From Streptomyces sp. WZ.A104 (GTDB taxonomy: Bacteria > Actinomycetota > Actinomycetes > Streptomycetales > Streptomycetaceae), in contig NZ_NWVL01000007.1 in assembly GCF_002382885.1 (NCBI RefSeq), forward strand, positions 62,001-126,000: a stretch of 64,000 nucleotides of DNA, written 5' to 3'. Under the pieces are notes generated by a model. The model ran no database searches. It saw only the letters and a program-made list of their open reading frames with translations, and was not told the DNA's origin. Both the position numbers and the translations under genes were made by a program. This document shows, one piece after another, positions 16,579 to 23,626 of the stretch (position 1 is its first letter; each line of letters opens with the position of its first letter).

Positions 16579-17340
16579 GTGGCCGCCACCACAGCCCGCC
16601 AGACCGCCGCCCAACGGCGCCGGCACATCGCCGTCATACCGTGCCGCTGGGGTGCCTCCCGCTTCCCCGGCAAACCACTGGCCCTCCTCGGCGACAAGCC
16701 GCTGCTCTGGCACGTCCACCAGCGCTGCCTGGAAGCCAAACGCCTTGACGGGGCCATCGTCGCCACGGACGACGAGCGCATCGAAGTGGTGTGCCGCGAA
16801 CTCGGCATCGACTGCATCCGCACCGGGGAGCACCTCACCGGCACCGACCGCGTCGCAGAGGTCGCCGAACGCCTCCCGGCCGACGGATACATCAACGTCC
16901 AGGGCGACGAGCCGTTCATCTCACCGACCGCCATCAACGACGTCTCCGAGGCCCTGGAATTCACTCCGCCCGGCACCTTCGCCGTGAACGCCTACACCGA
17001 GCTGGTCGACGTCGGCGCCGTCCTGGACCACAACGTCGTCAAGGTCGTCGTCACGGCCCGCAGCGAGGCCCTCATGTTCTCGCGCCAGCCCATCCCGTAC
17101 CCCAGGGGCGACCGGCCGAAGTACCTGCGCCAACTGGGCCTCTACGGCTTCACCGGCGAGGCTCTCCAGCACTTCCGGCAGCTCCAGCAAGGGCCCCTGG
17201 AGCGTGCCGAGGGAGTGGAGATGCTGCGCTTCGTCGAACACGGCCACGCCGTGCGAATGGTGCCCGTCCTGGACGACGGAGTGGCAGTAGACACCCCCGA
17301 GGATCTAGCGCGAGCCGAGCGCATCCTCGACCAGCACTGA
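16579..17340 (+). CDS. CMP-ulosonate synthetase, KdsB-like
   Basis: The 253-residue protein matches 3-deoxy-manno-octulosonate cytidylyltransferases. It has IPCRWGASRFPGKPL (CTP-binding loop), TGTDRVAEV, YINVQGDEPFI (metal Asp), RQLGLYGF and VAVDTPEDLARAE. It should join CTP and an ulosonic-type acid sugar to give a CMP-sugar. Gram-positive actinomycetes lack Kdo-lipid A, so the natural substrate is probably another acid sugar. AGGAGGA supports the GTG start. It is the last gene of the cluster; the IS630 element begins 60 bp later. Confidence 0.85.
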   Translation: MAATTARQTAAQRRRHIAVIPCRWGASRFPGKPLALLGDKPLLWHVHQRCLEAKRLDGAIVATDDERIEVVCRELGIDCIRTGEHLTGTDRVAEVAERLPADGYINVQGDEPFISPTAINDVSEALEFTPPGTFAVNAYTELVDVGAVLDHNVVKVVVTARSEALMFSRQPIPYPRGDRPKYLRQLGLYGFTGEALQHFRQLQQGPLERAEGVEMLRFVEHGHAVRMVPVLDDGVAVDTPEDLARAERILDQH

Positions 17341-17400
17341 GACATCCGCACGAACGCAACCCTTCCTGTTGGGCGACTCGTTGCATTTCTCGGCCGTCAA

Positions 17401-18489
17401 CTAGTGTCCTGAGTCGTTAATTCGTGTGCAGTATGCGGCGAGGGTGTCGAGGATGTCGTCGGCGGTCTTCGTCCAGACGAACGGCTTGGGGTTCTTGTTC
17501 CACTCGTTGATCCAGCCGCGGATGTCCCTTTCGAGTTCGACGACGCTGCGGTGGGCCGAGCGGCGGAGTTTGCGGGAGGTCAGCTCGGCGAACCATCGCT
17601 CGACGAGGTTGAGCCACGACGCCGAGGTGGGGGTGAAGTGCAGGTGGAAGCGGGGGTGACGCAGCAGCCACTTCTTGACCGGCTCGGTCTTGTGGGTGGC
17701 GTAGTTGTCCAGGACCAGGTGGAGTTCGAGGTGCTGGGGGACAGCTGCGTCGATGACCTTCAGGAAGCGGAGGAACTCCTGGTGGCGGTGTCGGCGGTAG
17801 TGCTGGGCGATGACCGAGCCGGAGGCGATGTCCAGGGCGGCGAAGAGGCTGGTTGTGCCGTGCCGAACGTAGTCGTGCGTCATCTTCGCCGGCGTGGTCG
17901 GCGCCATCGGCAGCACCGGTTGGGTTCGGTCCAGGGCCTGTATCTGCGACTTCTCGTCCACCGCCAGGACCAGGGCGTTCTCCGGCGGGGACAGGTAGAT
18001 GCCCACCACGTCGCGGACTTTGGTCACGAACTGCGGGTCGGTCGACAGCTTCCAGGTTTCCACGATGTGGGGCTTGAGGCCGAACGCCCGCCAGATCCGC
18101 GAGACGGCCGACTACGACATGCCCTCCGCCTCGGCCATCGAACGCGTCGACCAGTGCGAATCACCGGTCGGCGGCGTCTGGCCAAGCGTCCTGGCGACCA
18201 GGGCTTCGACCTGCTCGTCCGTGATCCTCCGCGGCGCCCCCGAGCGCGGCCGGTCCACCAGGCCCTCCAGCCGGTCCGCGGCGAACCGGGACCGCCACTT
18301 GCGCACCGTCTCCCGCGAGACACCCAGGTCGTCCGCGACACGCGCGTTCGACAGACCTTCCGCACACGACAGCACGATCCTCGACCGCAGCACGAGCGCC
18401 TGCGACGCGGTCTGCTTGCGCAACCAGCCCCGCAGCACCCGGCGTTCGCGATCGGACAACTCCAGCGGCAAGGGCTTCGGACCAGGCAT
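17401..18489 (-). pseudogene. IS630 transposase, interrupted by an amber codon
   Basis: The N-terminal part (125 residues) holds the HTH: SNARVADDLGVSRETVRKW. A TAG at 18114-18112 then stops translation. The same frame continues as SAVSRIWRAFGLKPH and through a full DDE domain: VLAVDEKSQIQ, LVLDNYATHK and SWLNLVERWFAEL. Family members have Gln-Ser at the break, so a C-to-T change (CAG to TAG) explains it. A second start at Met 18063 could make a catalytic fragment lacking the DNA-binding part. The gene's own stop codon is formed by the terminal repeat. Confidence 0.85.
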
Positions 18490-18534
18490 CGCCCCACCCT
18501 ATAACCGCGAGCGAACTACCGACTCAGGACACTA
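17402..18534 (-). mobile_element. IS630-family insertion sequence
   Basis: Inverted repeats GTGTCCTGAGTCG (17404-17416) and CGACTCAGGACAC (18520-18532) match perfectly over 13 bases. Each end is flanked by TA (17402-17403 and 18533-18534), the target duplicated by IS630/Tc1-type elements. The element is about 1.13 kb and holds one transposase gene. It sits directly behind the biosynthetic cluster, separating it from the ImmA/IrrE region. Confidence 0.9.
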
Positions 18535-18874
18535 GATTATTTGCGCGACGGGTTAGCGAAGGTCTTCGGGTCTTCTGGAAAGCGGCGCTCGGCGAGAAAC
18601 GGAGTGCATCCCGAGAGCGCGCCCCAAAGGCATTTCAAGATCAATAGGAAAGATCGCCGACCGTTTTTGATCTTGCTGTGCTTCAGTGATCCTCCACACC
18701 CGGGTGACCTTTGCAACACGTTCTTCTCTCATGATCGCTTAATCCCCCTTGTACGCTTAGGTGCGGACAGTGCGTGCCGGTCTAGCACCGTGCGCATCGA
18801 ATACGGGCTCCAGCCTGCCAGCGCCTCGCGTACGCGCGTTGAGGTATGGGGTCTGCAGTGAGAATGGAGCGACT
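18535..18874. other. AT-richer intergenic stretch with an inverted repeat
   Basis: No convincing gene is present. The stretch is less GC-rich than its surroundings. It holds CAAGATCAA (18636-18644) and TTGATCTTG (18667-18675), a perfect 9-bp inverted repeat with a 22-base spacer and T-rich sequence near its right arm. A possible promoter (TACGCT near 18760) lies upstream of the ImmA/IrrE gene. Short frames on both strands look random. Confidence 0.5.
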
Positions 18875-19429
18875 ATGCGTTGGCGTAGGGATCCTTCACG
18901 TCGCGCTCTTGTGAGGGAATGCGAGAGGAAGCTCGCCGATCTCCCTATACCAACCCCCTTCAGCGTCGAGACGCTGGTGAGCAATATGGAAAGCGCGCTG
19001 GGGCGTCAGATCCAACTGGTCCCATTGGACGACCCAGACGGGGGCCTCGGGACAGCGTGCGGCCTTCGGGTTAAAACTCCCGAGGTAACCATCATTCTCT
19101 ACCGTCGCCGCTCAAGCAGAAATCAAACAGAACACATCATCCTCCATGAGATCGCGCATGAGTGGATGGATCACGGCACGTCTCTGACGGCCGTTGAAAT
19201 CGAGCGCTACGTCCCTGAGCGCATCCGGCAAGAAGTGCTTCGGCGCTACCCATCAGCCCTCATCCAAGCGCGCGTCGATTTCGACAGCCACGAGGAGAAG
19301 CAGGCTGAGCTTTCGGCGTCATTGATTAAGCGCCTGGCACGTCGCCAGTCTGCTACCGGAGACGATGTGATCAGCCTGTTGGAATATTCATTGGCGCATC
19401 CGGTTGCCCCGCCGCGGCGTCGGCGGTAG
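18875..19429 (+). CDS. ImmA/IrrE-family metallopeptidase
   Basis: The 184-residue protein carries the zinc-peptidase motif HIILHEIAHEWMDHG (HExxH). A downstream EEKQAELSASLI segment supplies the third ligand and matches the family ExxAxxFA-type helix. Such proteins cleave or antagonise XRE-type repressors; the XRE protein at 21870-22742 is a candidate partner. ATG 18875 has GGAG five bases upstream; longer frames upstream read as noise. Base composition is less GC-rich than in the adjacent cluster. Confidence 0.8.
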   Translation: MRWRRDPSRRALVRECERKLADLPIPTPFSVETLVSNMESALGRQIQLVPLDDPDGGLGTACGLRVKTPEVTIILYRRRSSRNQTEHIILHEIAHEWMDHGTSLTAVEIERYVPERIRQEVLRRYPSALIQARVDFDSHEEKQAELSASLIKRLARRQSATGDDVISLLEYSLAHPVAPPRRRR

Positions 19430-19481
19430 CTCCACACGATCCGTAATCTCGCACTGACCAAGTCTGCACTCTGCAGGGCCC

Positions 19482-20759
19482 GTGAGCGGCGACAGGTGTG
19501 GCACCTATAGATCGACTGATTCCGTGTTCGACTTCTTCAAATACTTCACTGCGGCAGTCATGACGCTGATCTCCATCTGGCGTTTCCCGGCTGTCAGGTA
19601 TGGCGATGCGCATCGTAGGGCGCTCTGGGGTGGCTACGCCGGGTTTGCAGTGGCCCTGTGTCTGTACACCCCAGCAGCAATGGACGCGGTCGATCGTATT
19701 CCGGTGGTCGATCTCAGCGCCCTGCTCCGGCACTTCGCCAGCACGGCGGCGATCATGGCGGCTCTGACCTATGTCGCCACCAGCTACGGCAAGACCGCTG
19801 AGGCGGTCGTGCCCAGGCACGTGGAGTTCTCACGGTGGATCGCCCGAGCGTCGTACAAGGCGGGAGCCGTCGGCGTGGTGCTGCTCGCGATCCTCTTCTT
19901 TACCGTTGTCCAACGCGATCGGCCGAGCGAGGACTTCCTCGTTGACCACGCGGGAGAATGGGGCGTGGCGGTCTACATGACCGTGTTCTATTTCTTTCCG
20001 CTAGTCACCACCGCCGTATGCGGCTATCAGTGGACGAGGGCGGCACGCCGAGCTGAGAGCACAAGCATGCGCATCGGGCTCGGTTTGATGGGTTTCGCGA
20101 TGTGGATGGGGCTCGTTCACACGATAGCTAGAATTGCCATCTTGTGGAGTGCCGTAATATTTCCTCTCAGTCAATCGACGGTGCGATTCCTGGTCGATGC
20201 CACTGCGATCTGGATGAATCTCCTTTTCGTTATCGTCGCAGTCGGGGCGAGCATCCCAACGACCCGCGCGGCTGCTGCGCGATGGAAGACGTTCCGAACC
20301 CTGAACCTGATCTATCCGCTCTGGTTCGATCTAGTCGAGGCTTTTCCCGGAACAAGCCTGTACCCTCCCGGCCGACGGATCACGGAACTTTTGCAGTTTC
20401 GCGTCCCCATTGATGTTCGCTTGGACCGATGGACGCAGGATATCTCCGACGCCTGCGAAAAACTGCGCTACTACGTGCCGAGCGACTTGATGTTTGCTGC
20501 GGAGGACAAGGCGTCCCCACACTCCGATCCCGAGCCTGCTGCGGAGGCTTACTGGATAAAGGCTGGTCTGCTTGCCGCTAACGCGGAATCCGTCAGGCCG
20601 TCTTCGGCCACCCTGATGAGAGACAAGCCGTTCGTGGACACTGAAAGTGAAGCTGCGTGGTACGTGCGAGTCAGCACGGTCTACACGCAGATCACCGGTG
20701 ACCAAGCGCGAGAAGTTCTTCATGACTCCGAGAAGTTGGAATCGGAATCTCGGCGGTAG
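19482..20759 (+). CDS. MAB_1171c-type putative membrane transporter
   Basis: The 425-residue protein has about seven hydrophobic helices in residues 20-265, then a soluble C-terminal region rich in charged helices. The layout and motifs (SIWRFPA, WTRAARRA, TLNLIYPLW) fit the actinobacterial MAB_1171c family. That family commonly sits beside ImmA/IrrE and XRE genes. GTG 19482 has AGGG nearby; GTG 19524, right before the first helix, is an alternative start. The substrate is unknown and may not be a transported one. Confidence 0.65.
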   Translation: MSGDRCGTYRSTDSVFDFFKYFTAAVMTLISIWRFPAVRYGDAHRRALWGGYAGFAVALCLYTPAAMDAVDRIPVVDLSALLRHFASTAAIMAALTYVATSYGKTAEAVVPRHVEFSRWIARASYKAGAVGVVLLAILFFTVVQRDRPSEDFLVDHAGEWGVAVYMTVFYFFPLVTTAVCGYQWTRAARRAESTSMRIGLGLMGFAMWMGLVHTIARIAILWSAVIFPLSQSTVRFLVDATAIWMNLLFVIVAVGASIPTTRAAAARWKTFRTLNLIYPLWFDLVEAFPGTSLYPPGRRITELLQFRVPIDVRLDRWTQDISDACEKLRYYVPSDLMFAAEDKASPHSDPEPAAEAYWIKAGLLAANAESVRPSSATLMRDKPFVDTESEAAWYVRVSTVYTQITGDQAREVLHDSEKLESESRR

Positions 20760-21041
20760 TTCTGGAGCGCGGTGTGTGCCGGGTTGCTGTATCCGTGTTT
20801 TCGGCGTGTGCGCGCTGTCACTCAGAGATGCGATCTTGTAAGGCTTGCGTGAGATTCGGCACCACCGAGCGTGCGGTCGCGACTGGTACCGTGAGCAAGG
20901 CGGACAAAGAGGTTCTGCTCCGCCCTGTAAGTGCACTTCCTGGCCTGCGATGCGCAGCTTCTGCGACCGCCATGTACGCCGGGTCCGCGACGCTGTCCGG
21001 TCTGGATAGGCGTCCGAAATCTCAGCAATGGAGTTCCCCGC

Positions 21042-21671
21042 ATGTCCAACCGCCGTACCGGCCTCATTCTTGATTTCGGAGGCGTTCTCACCACCCCCCT
21101 GCTGCCCGCTGTGTTGGCGTTCGAGCAGCGTGAAGGGCTTCCCCAGGGGGCCTGCCTCACTGCCCTGTACAAGGACCCGGAGGGCGTCCGGATCACCAGC
21201 GATCTGGAACGCGGAGTGGTGTCCCAGCGCGAGTGGAACGAGTTCGCCGGCAGGATGCTGAATGTGCCGGCGGACGGGCTGATGGGGAGGATCTTCGGCG
21301 ACCTCCGTCCTGAGCCGCTGCTGATCGACGCTGCCGCCGCAGCCCGTCGGGCCGGGATCAAGGTTGGCATCCTGTCGAATTCCGTGGGCCTGGAGCCGTG
21401 GGATCTGTATGCCGGCTACGAGCTGGAGAAGCTGTACGACGTCGTCGTCATCAGCGAGCACCACATGATGCGCAAGCCCGACGCCCAGCTCTTCGAGACC
21501 ACGCTGAAGCTGATGGGCCTGCCTGCCGAAGAGTGCGTCTTCGTCGACGACACCGAGGCGTACGTCCAGGCAGCGGAGCAGCTCGGCCTCGCGGGAGTGC
21601 ACAACCAGGACCCGAAGCAGACGGTCGCAGCCCTGTCCGAGCTGTTCGACGTCGACCTGACCGCTTCATAG
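21042..21671 (+). CDS. HAD-IA family protein
   Basis: The 209-residue product shows LILDFGGVLTTPLLP (motif 1), GILSNSVGLEPW (motif 2), RKPDAQLFETTLKLM (motif 3 lysine) and CVFVDDTEAYVQAA (motif 4). The second aspartate of motif 1 is glycine, as in many dehalogenase-like or epoxide-hydrolase-N-like members, so the reaction is uncertain. GGAG eight bases upstream supports ATG 21042. The 280 bp before it show no gene. It ends just before a very strong hairpin. Confidence 0.8.
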   Translation: MSNRRTGLILDFGGVLTTPLLPAVLAFEQREGLPQGACLTALYKDPEGVRITSDLERGVVSQREWNEFAGRMLNVPADGLMGRIFGDLRPEPLLIDAAAAARRAGIKVGILSNSVGLEPWDLYAGYELEKLYDVVVISEHHMMRKPDAQLFETTLKLMGLPAEECVFVDDTEAYVQAAEQLGLAGVHNQDPKQTVAALSELFDVDLTAS

Positions 21672-21692
21672 ATCGGCATCGACTTCGTCCGT

Positions 21693-21744
21693 ACGAAGGG
21701 ACTACGGCTCGCCCTCCCAGGAGGGCGAGCCGTAGTCCCTTCGT
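21693..21744. terminator. Strong 24-bp perfect hairpin
   Basis: The arms at 21693-21716 and 21721-21744 are perfectly complementary over 24 bp around a 4-base loop (CCAG). It lies 21 bases after the HAD stop and ends TCGTGCTTCC. It should act as a bidirectional terminator between the convergent HAD and XRE genes. Confidence 0.8.
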
Positions 21745-21852
21745 GCTTCCGATCCGATATGTGTGGTGGCCCGGCCAGAGGCGATCAGCGACAGGCGGTC
21801 GGGGGCCCTCGGACTCGCCCGCAGGGCGGCAGTACCGCAAATGCTCTGCTCC

Positions 21853-21870
21853 GCCCCGCGATGGCGGGGC
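21853..21870 (-). terminator. Hairpin at the XRE stop
   Basis: GCCCCGC and GCGGGGC pair around GATG. The hairpin abuts the stop codon of the minus-strand XRE gene and could be its terminator. Confidence 0.5.
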
Positions 21871-22742
21871 TACTCCTTGTTCTGAGCCTCGGACAGAGCG
21901 TGTCGTAGCTCTCCCACGAGCCTGTTGATGTCGGCCATCGATCTCCGGGAGAGGATCTCGCTGCCGCGTGCGGCCAGGCCGAGGATGTGCCCCTGGTGAA
22001 TCGAGCCGATGAAGCGAACAGCCTCCAGGAACTCCTGGACGACGGGACTTAGTTCGGCGTCATCGCCGAACAGCCAGGAGGGGACCTGGAAGGCGTGCGC
22101 CAGGCCGGCGCGCACTTCATCGGATGCCGCGGTTTCGGTTCCGTCGCGTAGCTCGCCGATGCCCTCGGCGGTGACGGCTGCAGTCGGCGCATGCTCGTTG
22201 ACGAGTCGCGCGATCTCCGCGTCGGAGAGCGTCTCCTCGTCGGTGGAGCCGTACTGCAGGAGAAAGTTGATCTTCTCCCCGATCGTGCGAGGCGCGGCCT
22301 CTTGATCGCCACGTGAGGCAGTGGTGCGAATGCCGAACGAGCGGTCCTGCGCCGCGAGCAGCTCTTCCTCGGTCACCCCGTACGCCGCCGCCAGCGGCTT
22401 TACATAGCTTGCGTTGAGCCTGCGCCGCCCGGACTCGGCGTTACTCACCGGTCCCCGGCTTGCGCCGATGATTTCGGTGGCCTCCGCCACGCTGAGACCG
22501 GCGTCACAGCGCAGGAGTTGTAGGTCCGGCGGCCCGTCGTGGGGGAACAGCTCGTCGAGTGGTTCGTCGAGCGCCGTGGCGATCGCTGGCAGCTTCTCGC
22601 CCTTGGGGAAGTCGTTCCCGGACTCCCATCGTGCGACGGTAGCGCCGCTGACCCCCACCAGTTCCCCCAGCTGCCTCTGGTGCATGTCCCTGCGTCGGCG
22701 GACAGCACGCACGAGGCTGCCGTCGAACTGACGAGGGGGCAC
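21870..22742 (-). CDS. XRE-family regulator with two HTH motifs
   Basis: The 290-residue protein has a first HTH (RQLGELVGVSGATVARWESG, about residues 22-41). A second weaker HTH-like segment follows (SVAEATEIIGASRGPVSNAE, about 84-103). The C-terminal half is acidic and helical. A GTG start at 22742 is used. It could be the repressor cleaved by the ImmA/IrrE protein at 18875. The inverted repeat at 22815-22832, upstream of its start, is a possible autoregulatory operator. Confidence 0.8.
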   Translation of the reverse strand: MPPRQFDGSLVRAVRRRRDMHQRQLGELVGVSGATVARWESGNDFPKGEKLPAIATALDEPLDELFPHDGPPDLQLLRCDAGLSVAEATEIIGASRGPVSNAESGRRRLNASYVKPLAAAYGVTEEELLAAQDRSFGIRTTASRGDQEAAPRTIGEKINFLLQYGSTDEETLSDAEIARLVNEHAPTAAVTAEGIGELRDGTETAASDEVRAGLAHAFQVPSWLFGDDAELSPVVQEFLEAVRFIGSIHQGHILGLAARGSEILSRRSMADINRLVGELRHALSEAQNKE

Positions 22743-22814
22743 TGGGACTCCTGGTGCGAGGTGGCGATGGGCTCGGTGTCGGGGTCAACTGTAAGCCAGG
22801 GTTGATGCATTTTC

Positions 22815-22832
22815 GAAACTGACGTACGTTTC
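22815..22832. promoter_or_regulatory. Possible operator GAAAC-N8-GTTTC
   Basis: GAAAC and GTTTC form a 5-bp inverted repeat with ACGTACGT (22822-22829) overlapping its centre. It lies in the gap between the XRE gene and the plus-strand replication operon, in a locally AT-richer patch. It is a candidate XRE binding site. Confidence 0.4.
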
Positions 22833-23160
22833 CGTATCGCACCTGTTGATCAGACCCAATTCTACGGTGCCTAGCCCTGGGGGACCTCTGTGCATATTTC
22901 CCTGTCGTAACCGCCCACGCAACAAGCGCTTCCAGCGCTCGTCGGGTGGCGCGGATCCACGTCGGCATTGCCCTCGCGAGTGCAGCCGAGACGAGGTGAG
23001 ACGCCCGCAAATGATCTTCCGGGCAACGGGATGGACTTGTCCGCGGGGTCTACGTATGTTCGTCGTCCCACGCCGGGCAGCGCCCCGGAAAGGGGCCGAT
23101 GACCAGCGAAAAGGAGGCGGGACGGATGCCGACATACGACCCGTGATCTGACCCCGAAAC
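22833..23160. other. Intergenic region upstream of the replication operon
   Basis: No convincing gene is present. A 15-codon frame starting MTSEKEAGRMPTYDP (23100-23147) is too short to support. The stretch GGTCTACGTATGTTCG near 23048-23063 looks like a promoter with a TATGTT-type -10 box, but no clear -35 box was found. The structured leader begins at 23161. Confidence 0.4.
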
Positions 23161-23292
23161 TGAAACCGGCGCCGAGGAGCTACCAACTCCCAAGCGCCGG
23201 GCTGGCACCCCGAGGGGCGCCAATTACACACCACGCGGGCGGCAGGGCTTCTTGCACGAGACCGCCGCACCGCGCTCCTTCGAACAACGGAG
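23161..23292 (+). ncRNA. Structured 5' leader, copy A
   Basis: Three hairpins can be drawn. P1 pairs CCGGCGC (23166-23172) with GCGCCGG (23194-23200) and encloses GGAG-CTACCAA-CTCC. P2 is an 18-base hairpin at about 23204-23221. P3 pairs CGCGG-GCGGC with GCCGC-A-CCGCG (about 23234-23275) around a loop containing TTGCACGAGA. A final CTCC (23275-23278) can pair with GGAG (23289-23292), the ribosome site of the gene at 23299. A related copy lies upstream of the T4SS operon at 62956-63082, with compensating base changes in P1 and P3. Confidence 0.6.
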
Positions 23293-23298
23293 TATCGC

Positions 23299-23625
23299 AT
23301 GCTCGCCACGCCGAGCGGAAGCCCGGCCTGCGCGGACGACGGCCGTCCGCGCCGCCTCGCCGCACAGCTCGCCGACATGATCCCGGGGGCGGCCACGATC
23401 CGGGTCAGCCTCACAGACCCGACACAGACGTGGCCTCACCTGCACGCCGTCGTCAAGGACGAGGCCGGAAGGACCCTGGAGCTGGGCCGCCCGACCGCCA
23501 GGGTCGCGGCACGCTGGATCCTGCGGGTCTGGCCGGAGGTGGACTGGATGCGCCCGCACACCTTCTGCCTCGCCGACGCCACCCTGACCCGCAGCGACCT
23601 GGTCGCCGCTGAGCGGGGCCGCTGA
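23299..23625 (+). CDS. Hypothetical first gene of the replication operon
   Basis: The 108-residue protein has no recognised domain. It contains RVSLTDPTQTWPHLHAVVKD and a C-terminal DWMRPHTFCLADATLTR. GGAG six bases before ATG 23299 is strong, and that site can be masked by the leader. Its stop is two bases from the next ATG, so it is co-translated with the initiator. A small regulatory or replication role is possible. Confidence 0.65.
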   Translation: MLATPSGSPACADDGRPRRLAAQLADMIPGAATIRVSLTDPTQTWPHLHAVVKDEAGRTLELGRPTARVAARWILRVWPEVDWMRPHTFCLADATLTRSDLVAAERGR

Positions 23626-23626
23626 G

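Noticed and set aside
18541..18861. A 106-codon plus-strand frame after the IS element
   Set aside because: There is no ribosome site, composition is mixed, no domain is visible, and it overlaps an inverted repeat and the likely promoter of the next gene.
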